Below the pieces are notes generated by a model, which saw only the letters and a list, made by a program, of their open reading frames with translations, was not told the DNA's origin and did no database searches. Positions 16,005 to 21,911 of a stretch of 64,000 nt of DNA are shown here, piece after piece; positions within the stretch are counted from its first letter, which is position 1, and every line of letters begins with the position of its first letter. This DNA comes from Micromonospora rosaria (GTDB taxonomy: Bacteria > Actinomycetota > Actinomycetes > Mycobacteriales > Micromonosporaceae), in NCBI RefSeq assembly GCF_001567585.1, contig NZ_LRQV01000018.1:1-64000 (forward strand), written 5' to 3'. The position numbers and the translations under genes are program-made.

Positions 16005-16040
16005 CGCCGGGCCGCCACCGGGATCGGTGGCGGCCCGGCG
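16005..16040. terminator. Perfect 16-bp-stem hairpin, bidirectional terminator
   Basis: The arms 16005-16020 and 16025-16040 are exactly complementary, with loop GGAT. It lies between the convergent ccdA and seryl-tRNA synthetase genes. There is no T tract, as is common in actinomycetes. Confidence 0.8.
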
Positions 16041-16065
16041 GCGGGTGTCGGGGCGGGGCGGGCCG

Positions 16066-17349
16066 TCAGCGGGGGGTGAGGCGGTCGGTGCCGACCCGGT
16101 CGCGGAGCACCTCGGGCACCAGCACCGAGCCGTCGGGTTGCTGGAACTGCTCCAGGATCGCCGGGAAGAGGCGGCTGGTGGCCAGCGCCGACCCGTTGAG
16201 GGTGTGCACGAAGCGGGTCTGCTTGCCGCCCGGCTCCCGGTAGCGGATGGCGGCCCGGCGGGCCTGGTAGTCGCCGGCCCAGGAGACCGACGAGACCTCC
16301 TTGTACTTGCCGGTGCTCGGCATCCACACCTCGATGTCGAGGGTCTTCTTCATCGAGGCGCTGGCGTCGCCCGCCGCGAGCAGGCTGCGCCGGTAGTGCA
16401 GGCCGAGCGCCTCGACCAGGCCCTCCGCGTGCGCCAGCATCTCCTCCAGCGCCGCGTCGGCCTGCTCGGGCAGGGTGAACTGGAAGATCTCCACCTTGTT
16501 GAACTGGTGGCCCCGGACGGTGCCGCGCTCGTCGGAGTGCGACCCGGCCGACTCCCGCCGGTAACAGGGGGTGTACGCGAACGCCTTCAGCGGCAGCTTC
16601 GCGGTCTCCAGGATCTCGTCCTGGTACGCGCCGAGGATCGCCGTCTCCGAGGTGGGCAGCAGGAACTGCCCGCGCGGGGCGCTGTCGGCGTCGAGGTGGT
16701 ACACGTCGTCGTAGAACTTCGGGAACTGCCCGGCGGCGTACCCGGCCGAGTTGAGCAGCAGGTGCGGCGGCAGGAGGAACTCGTACCCGGCGGCGAGGTG
16801 CCGCTCGACGAACCAGGTGACCAGCGCCCACTCCAGCCGGGCCCCGGTGCCGGTGTAGATCCAGAAGCCGGAGCCGCCGAGCTTCACCCCCCGCTCGTAG
16901 TCGACCAGGCCCAACGCCCGGCTCAACTCGACGTGGTCGCGTACCTTCTCGATGGCCGGCGGCTCACCGAAGACCTTGACCACCCGGTTGGCCTCCTTGC
17001 CGCCGGGGACGACGTCCTCGGCCGGCAGGTTCGGCAGCTCGCTCATCCGGTCGCGCAGCCGGGACTGCACCTCGTCGAGCTGGGACTCCAGCTCGGCGAC
17101 CTGCTTGCGACCCGCCTCCGGCGCGGAGACCTCCGGCTCGGTGCCGGCCCGCTTCGCGGCGGCGTACGCCCGCGCCTCCGCCTTGCGGCGCTGCCGCTCG
17201 GCGTCGATCTCGGTGATCAGGCTCCGCCGCTCCCGGTCGAGCTGCCCGATCTCGTCCAGCGCCCGAGTGACCTCGGCCGGATCCAGCCGCTTGGCCAGCG
17301 CGGTCGCCACCGCCTCGCGATCCTTCCGGATCAACTCCATGTCGAGCAT
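16066..17349 (-). CDS. serS: Seryl-tRNA synthetase, atypical (possible second copy)
   Basis: This encodes 427 residues from ATG 17349 (MLDMELIRKD). The N-terminal long coiled-coil arm (about 30-110), class-II motif 2 (CYRRESAGSHSDERGTVRG, then HQFNKVEI) and motif 3 (TLNGSALATSRLFPAILE) define SerRS, which charges tRNA-Ser. Several positions differ from the housekeeping actinobacterial enzyme as I know it: motif 2 is usually CFRREAGSHGKDTRG, and the usual SxSNC..FQARR is here SSVSWAGDYQARR. It could be the only copy or a paralogue of the kind linked to self-resistance or specialised seryl donors. Monocistronic or co-transcribed with the MerR-clamp gene 151 bp upstream. Confidence 0.9.
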   Translation of the reverse strand: MLDMELIRKDREAVATALAKRLDPAEVTRALDEIGQLDRERRSLITEIDAERQRRKAEARAYAAAKRAGTEPEVSAPEAGRKQVAELESQLDEVQSRLRDRMSELPNLPAEDVVPGGKEANRVVKVFGEPPAIEKVRDHVELSRALGLVDYERGVKLGGSGFWIYTGTGARLEWALVTWFVERHLAAGYEFLLPPHLLLNSAGYAAGQFPKFYDDVYHLDADSAPRGQFLLPTSETAILGAYQDEILETAKLPLKAFAYTPCYRRESAGSHSDERGTVRGHQFNKVEIFQFTLPEQADAALEEMLAHAEGLVEALGLHYRRSLLAAGDASASMKKTLDIEVWMPSTGKYKEVSSVSWAGDYQARRAAIRYREPGGKQTRFVHTLNGSALATSRLFPAILEQFQQPDGSVLVPEVLRDRVGTDRLTPR

Positions 17350-17500
17350 GCTGCTCCGTACGCCTCCGTCCGGCCCGTCAGGTGGGAACCCCCGAATGCT
17401 ACCGTCGCCGCCGGCTCGCGCCGCTGGCGGTGGAGCGGTGCCCCCGTCCACCGGGTCTCCCGGCCGGGCCGGTCAGTGGCGGAACCGGCGCGGGCGGTGG

Positions 17501-18700
17501 TCAGAGGCGGATCGGCATGAGGACCGAGAAGACGTCCGGGTCGTCGGGGCGACGTATCGCCAGCGGGCCGATCGGCCCGTCCAGCTCCAGCACCAGTTGC
17601 CGGGCCCCGGCGGCGTCCAGCGCGTCGAGCAGGTACCCGCCGTTCACCCCGACCCGCAGCGGTCCCGGCCCGTCGGCGGCCGGCCCCTCCGGGGTCAGCT
17701 CCCCCGGGCCGAGCGGGCGTAACCCGTCCCGGTCGTGCAGCCCGAGCACGGTCACCCGGTGGGCCGTCCCCGCGTGCTCGCGCAGCACCGTGGGCGCGGT
17801 GCGCAGCGCCGCCCGCAGGGTGGGCACGTCCACCGGTACCCGTCGGACCGGGCGGTCGTCGACGGTCCGCCGCAGCAGCCGGCGGTAGTCGGGGAAGTCG
17901 TCCGCCGGCACCTCCGCGCGGACCCGCTGGCCGGCGACGGCGGCGGTGACCACCCCGGCGTCGAGGTCGACCGTGACGGTGCCGCCGGCGGAGCCCTCCC
18001 CGGGCGGCGTGCGGGCGTCTCCGGCCGACGGGCCGGCGTCTGCGCGCGGTGGGCCGGCCGCCCCGGCCGGCGGGCCGGTGAGCAGGCTGCGGAGGGCGTC
18101 GACGGCGGCGACCGGGACCGGGGCGCGGACCGCCGGGCCGGTCACCCGGGCCGGAGCACGGCCGAACGCCATCCGGTACCGGTCGGTGGCGACCAGCCGT
18201 ACCCCGTGGGGGTCGACGTCGAACAGCACCGCGCCGAGCATCGGCAGGTCGGGGTCCATCCCCACGGCGAAGCGGACCGCGTCCAGGGCGGCGGCCAGGT
18301 CGACCCGGCGCAGCACCAGCCGGGTGGCCGCCGGTGCCGGCGCCGGCTCCAGCAGGGACCGTACCCGGGAGAGTTCGTGGCGGGCGTCGGCCAGCCCGTC
18401 CTCCAGCCGGCGCAGGTGGGCGTCGAGCAGCCCGCGCACGGCGGCCGGCTCGTCCCGGTGCCGCAGCACGGCGGCGATCCCGGCCAGCGGCATCCCCACC
18501 CGGCGCAGGCCGGCCACCAGCCGGGCCGGCAGCACCTGCTCCTCGGTGTACCAGCGGTACCCGGTGACCGGGTCGACCAGGGCCGGCGGCAGGACCCCGG
18601 AGCGGTCGTAGAAGCGCAGGGCGCTGACGCTCAGGCCGCTGGTCCGGGCCAGTTCGCCGATGCTGCGCAGGTCGCCGTGCCCGGCCGGGGAGCTCTCCAC
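17501..18700 (-). CDS. MerR-family regulator fused to a DnaN-like sliding-clamp region
   Basis: This encodes 399 residues. A MerR winged-helix domain (about 11-80; LRSIGELARTSGLSVSALRF, GYRWY) and a dimerisation coiled coil (about 92-118) are followed by some 270 residues that resemble domains 2 and 3 of the DNA polymerase III beta clamp. The evidence is PMLGAVLFDVDPHGVRLVATDRYRMA split over one block, NGGYLLDALDA, and a C-terminal VLMPIRL like the MP-R-L end of DnaN that lines the partner-binding pocket. GTG 18700 is chosen because it lies 8 nt after a -10 with a 19-bp spacer and dyad (18709-18739), giving a leaderless, probably autoregulated start. In-frame alternatives are GTG 18718 and 18754. 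The ligand is unknown. Confidence 0.88.
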   Translation of the reverse strand: MESSPAGHGDLRSIGELARTSGLSVSALRFYDRSGVLPPALVDPVTGYRWYTEEQVLPARLVAGLRRVGMPLAGIAAVLRHRDEPAAVRGLLDAHLRRLEDGLADARHELSRVRSLLEPAPAPAATRLVLRRVDLAAALDAVRFAVGMDPDLPMLGAVLFDVDPHGVRLVATDRYRMAFGRAPARVTGPAVRAPVPVAAVDALRSLLTGPPAGAAGPPRADAGPSAGDARTPPGEGSAGGTVTVDLDAGVVTAAVAGQRVRAEVPADDFPDYRRLLRRTVDDRPVRRVPVDVPTLRAALRTAPTVLREHAGTAHRVTVLGLHDRDGLRPLGPGELTPEGPAADGPGPLRVGVNGGYLLDALDAAGARQLVLELDGPIGPLAIRRPDDPDVFSVLMPIRL

Positions 18701-18708
18701 GGCCAGGG

Positions 18709-18739
18709 ATCCTGCCACCTCGACCAGGTCGAGGGTCAA
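18709..18739 (-). promoter_or_regulatory. MerR-type promoter: TTGACC, 19-bp spacer with dyad, CAGGAT
   Basis: On the minus strand TTGACC (18739-18734) and CAGGAT (18714-18709) are 19 bp apart. The spacer is filled by the inverted repeat CCTCGACC-T-GGTCGAGG (18718-18734). An over-long 19-bp spacer with a central dyad is the classic MerR operator-promoter. The GTG start is 8 nt downstream. Confidence 0.7.
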
Positions 18740-18769
18740 CCCGTCGACCGGCACGCTCCGCCGCCGGGT

Positions 18770-18826
18770 GTTAGGAAGGGGCCCTTCCTCTACCGAAAGC
18801 GTTAACAGGGGGCCCTTCCTTACTCC
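18770..18826. repeat. GGAAGGGCCCC palindromic element, copy 3
   Basis: On the minus strand it reads GGAGTAAGGAAGGG ... GTTAACGCTTTCGGTAGAGG ... CCTTCCTAAC. It provides the TAA stop (18822-18820) of the upstream saccharopine-dehydrogenase-like gene and lies about 30 bp before the MerR-clamp promoter, insulating it from read-through. Confidence 0.9.
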
Positions 18827-19992
18827 AGGACGCGGAAGGTGAGGCCGGCGCGGGTGAGGCGGTGGAGCAGGGCGTCGCCCATCGCGGTGACCGGGGTGAC
18901 CTGGCCGGCGGTGGCCGGCAGGTCGTCGAGGGCGAGGCAGAGCGCCGACTCGGCGAGCATCTTCGCCGTCTCGTCGTACCCGGGGTCGCCGCCGGACACC
19001 TCGGTCACCACCCGGCGGCCACCGCCGGCGCCCACGAACCGGACCCGGAACCAGGACTTCGCCCGCTGCTCGGGGGTCGGCCCCTGCCCGGAGGCGAGCC
19101 GACCGAGCAGCCACCGCCGGGCGGGCGGTACCCGCACCAGGGCGGCCAGCCCGCCGAGGCCGGCCGCGCCGGCCAGCACGGTGGGCAGCCGTTTCACCGC
19201 GGCGAAGTGCCGGTAGCGGAAGTCCGGGCCGTACTCCGGGCGGGCCGCCGCCGAGCGGCGGACCACCTGCGGGTCGATCGTGGGCAGCGGCACCGCCCAG
19301 CCGCCGGTCTCCGCCGACCGGCCGACCGGCCCGGGTACCGCCCGGACCCGCCGGTCGGTGGGGCGGGGTTCGACCGCGCGCCGTTCCCGCGCCACCCGGC
19401 TCGCCTCCCCGGCGCGGGAAAAGGCGGTCAGCGCCGAGTGGTACGTGCCGGCGGAGAACCGCCCACCGGCCCGGACGTACCCGTCGACGGTGATCGGCAC
19501 GTCGGTCGGCAGGTGCCGGACGGTGAACCAGACCCCCAGGTCGTGCGGGACCGAGTCGAAGCCGCAGGCGTGCACCAGCCGGGCCCCGGTACGGACCGCC
19601 TCGGCGTGGTGGCGCAGGTACGTCAGGTCGACGAACTCCGGTTCCCCGGTGATGTCCAGGTAGTCCGTGCCGGCCCGGGCGCAGGCGGCGACCAGCGGGT
19701 CACCGTGCTGCACGTACGGGCCGACCGTGGTGGCGAGGACCCGGGTGCTCCCGGCGACGGTCCGCAGCGCCTCCTCGTCGGTCACGTCGGCGGTGAGCAG
19801 CGCCAGCCCGGCCAGCCGGGGCTCGACACCGACCAGCCGGTCCCGGACCCGGGCCAGCTTCTCCGGGTTGCGGCCGGCCAGTGCCCACCGCAGGTCGGCC
19901 GGGGCGTGCCGGGCGAGGTACTCGGCGGTGAGTCCCCCGGTGAACCCGGTCGCGCCGAACAGGACGAGGTCGTACGGTCGGTCGTCGCGCAT
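18820..19992 (-). CDS. Saccharopine dehydrogenase-like NAD(P)-binding protein
   Basis: This encodes 390 residues starting MRDDRPYDLVLFGATGFTG, a Rossmann GATGFTG nucleotide-binding loop. ALAGRNPEKL, TTVGPYVQHGDPLVAACA and YLDITGEPEF are the conserved blocks of the saccharopine-dehydrogenase/trans-acting enoyl-reductase family (the mycobacterial Rv2449c/Rv2953 type). HACGFDSVPHDLG is also typical. By family it is an NADPH-dependent reductase, in mycobacteria acting on lipid intermediates; the substrate here is unknown. Its stop codon is part of repeat copy 3. Confidence 0.9.
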   Translation of the reverse strand: MRDDRPYDLVLFGATGFTGGLTAEYLARHAPADLRWALAGRNPEKLARVRDRLVGVEPRLAGLALLTADVTDEEALRTVAGSTRVLATTVGPYVQHGDPLVAACARAGTDYLDITGEPEFVDLTYLRHHAEAVRTGARLVHACGFDSVPHDLGVWFTVRHLPTDVPITVDGYVRAGGRFSAGTYHSALTAFSRAGEASRVARERRAVEPRPTDRRVRAVPGPVGRSAETGGWAVPLPTIDPQVVRRSAAARPEYGPDFRYRHFAAVKRLPTVLAGAAGLGGLAALVRVPPARRWLLGRLASGQGPTPEQRAKSWFRVRFVGAGGGRRVVTEVSGGDPGYDETAKMLAESALCLALDDLPATAGQVTPVTAMGDALLHRLTRAGLTFRVLE

Positions 19993-20082
19993 CGACCCAC
20001 TCTGCCACCCACCCCGGATCCGTGCGCGGCGACGGCCGTCGGAGTCAGGCGGTCGTGAGCCGGGGCGTCGGGTCCGGTCCGG

Positions 20083-21267
20083 TCACCCGGCCCGCTCCTG
20101 CGGGCTGAAGACCACCCGGACGCAGCCGTCGGCCCGCTCCCGGAACAGGGCGTAGCCCCGGGGCCCCTCCTCCAGCGGCAGCCGGTGGGTGGCCAGGCGT
20201 TCGGCCCGGATCTCGTCGCGGGCCATCAGCTTGAGCAGCATCGGGATGTACCGCTGCCCGTGCTGGCGCGCGCCGCGCACGGTCAGCCCCTTGTGCAGCA
20301 CCGCGCCGAGCGGGAACGCGTCCACGAAGCCGGGGCCCGCGCCGAGCACCGCGACCGTGCCGCCCTTGCGGCAGGCGTGCACCGCCTCGCGGACCGCGAG
20401 GGAGCTACCGGTGGGTCGGGCCCCGCCGAGGAGCCGTTGCCCGAACCCGCGCGCCTCGGTGCCGCCGTCGCCCGCCCCGGCCGCCTCCACGCACACGTCC
20501 GGCCCCCGCCCGCCGGTACGTTCGCGCAGCTCGGCGGGGATGTCGGTGCGCCCGTAGTGCAGGGTCTCCACGCCGATGTCCCGCTCGGCCATCCGCAGCC
20601 GCTCGTCGTGCCGGTCGACCACGATCACCCGCTCCGCACCGCGCAGCAGCGCGGCCAGCGCGGTGAGCTGCCCGACCGCGCCCGCGCCCCAGACCGCCAC
20701 CACGTCACCGGGTCCCACCCCGCCGAGGTCCGCGCCGAGCCAGCCGGTCGGTGCCGCGTCCGAGGCGAAGACCGCCCGGTCGTCACTGACCGCGTCCGGC
20801 ACCGGGAACGCGCCGACGTCGGCGTACGGCACCCGGACGTACTCGGCGTGGCTGCCGGCGAAGCCGCCGGCCGACCGGGGGTGCCCGTAGCAGCCGCCGG
20901 CCGGCTCACCCCACGGCGGCTCGGCGACCATCGGCTCGGTGCTGCCGCCGTTGTCGCAACAGGAGTAGAGCCCGCGCCGGCAGTACCAGCACCGGCCGCA
21001 GGAGACCACGGAGCAGACCACCACCCGGTCGCCCACCCGGTGCCGGCGGACCTCCGGGCCCACCTCGACCACCTCGCCGAGGAACTCGTGGCCGAGCACG
21101 TCACCGACGCCCAGCCCCGCGTCGCCGGGCGACAGCAGCGGCAGGTCGGCCCCGCAGGTGGCGCTGCGGGAGACCCGGACGATGGCGTCCTGGGTGTTGC
21201 GCAGCCGGGGCTCCGGCACCTCGCGGACCGCCAGCCCGTCGCCGCCCACCCAGCACAACGCCCGCAT
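20083..21267 (-). CDS. Zinc-dependent alcohol dehydrogenase (formaldehyde-dehydrogenase-like MDR)
   Basis: This encodes 394 residues. ATG 21267 shares one base with the upstream stop and is preceded by GGAGG; GTG 21270 is a close alternative. CGADLPLL and GHEFLGEVVEVG hold the catalytic zinc ligands. The CGRCWYCRRGLYSCC run gives the four structural-zinc Cys. VWGAGAVGQLTALAA is the Rossmann loop and VIVVDRHDER the NAD-preferring acidic end. The insert of about 20 residues after CDNGG resembles the glutathione-independent formaldehyde dehydrogenase group. Cytosolic, substrate unknown; coupled to the SRPBCC-like gene and opposite a LAL regulator. Confidence 0.92.
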   Translation of the reverse strand: MRALCWVGGDGLAVREVPEPRLRNTQDAIVRVSRSATCGADLPLLSPGDAGLGVGDVLGHEFLGEVVEVGPEVRRHRVGDRVVVCSVVSCGRCWYCRRGLYSCCDNGGSTEPMVAEPPWGEPAGGCYGHPRSAGGFAGSHAEYVRVPYADVGAFPVPDAVSDDRAVFASDAAPTGWLGADLGGVGPGDVVAVWGAGAVGQLTALAALLRGAERVIVVDRHDERLRMAERDIGVETLHYGRTDIPAELRERTGGRGPDVCVEAAGAGDGGTEARGFGQRLLGGARPTGSSLAVREAVHACRKGGTVAVLGAGPGFVDAFPLGAVLHKGLTVRGARQHGQRYIPMLLKLMARDEIRAERLATHRLPLEEGPRGYALFRERADGCVRVVFSPQERAG

Positions 21268-21728
21268 CACGGCACCTCCGGGAGGAAGCCCCCGCCGTCC
21301 CCGGGCCGGTCCGGCGGTCCGACGTCCGCCCGCAGCACCTCACCGGTCTCGGCGAGCTGCTTCACCTGCCGCAACGCCCGGCGGACCAGCAGCGCGGGGT
21401 CGTCGCCGAGCAGATGCGCGGCCAGGCCGGGCAGGGGTGGGCCGTCGGCGCGCAGCCGGGCCGCCAGTTCGGTGCCGCGCGCCCCCGGCGCCGTCCCGAC
21501 CTGGACCTCCACCGCCCCGTCGAGCCGGCGCAGCGGCTCCGGCCAGAGCCCGCCCGGCAGGACCTCGGCGGGCGGGCGGTTCACCGTCACCACCTGCCAG
21601 CGGCCCGCCCCGGTCGCGGTGACCGACCGGCGGGAGTGCCGCCGGCCCGCGCCGACCAGGGCGCGTCCGGCCGCCACCCCGCTCGCCGCCACCACGATCA
21701 TGATCCCGGTACGGGTGTTGCGTCCCAT
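21267..21728 (-). CDS. Hypothetical protein, N-terminal membrane helix plus SRPBCC-like region
   Basis: This encodes 153 residues, with ATG 21728 after AGGAGGG. MGRNTRTGIMIVVAASGVAAG is one possible membrane segment (hydrophobic part about 9-22). The rest reads WQVVTVNRPPAEVLPGG, LWPEPLRRLDGAVEVQVG, GTELAARL, then VRRALRQVKQLAETGEV, a pattern seen in small cyclase/dehydrase-like (SRPBCC, START-fold) proteins that bind hydrophobic ligands. Here it is short and the assignment is tentative. Translationally coupled to the downstream ADH (TGATG), so the two probably act in one reaction or stress response. Confidence 0.75.
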   Translation of the reverse strand: MGRNTRTGIMIVVAASGVAAGRALVGAGRRHSRRSVTATGAGRWQVVTVNRPPAEVLPGGLWPEPLRRLDGAVEVQVGTAPGARGTELAARLRADGPPLPGLAAHLLGDDPALLVRRALRQVKQLAETGEVLRADVGPPDRPGDGGGFLPEVP

Positions 21729-21911
21729 CCGTCCCTCCTGCCCTCCGGTCGTCCCGGTCGCAGTGCCGGGCGAGACGGTCTCCGCCTCGCCCGGGTGCCC
21801 CCAGCATCGGCCGGACCCGGGTGAGGAGGGCTCCCCCCGAAGGGGTGAAGCCGGCCCCGGCGGGTATCCCGCCTGGCCGCACGGGCGACGCGGGTCCCTG
21901 GGGAGGGTCGG

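Noticed and set aside
17352-17500. T-box or tRNA-like leader upstream of the seryl-tRNA synthetase
   Set aside because: The leader contains no T-box AGGGTGG-type sequence and no specifier-loop arrangement that I can recognise.
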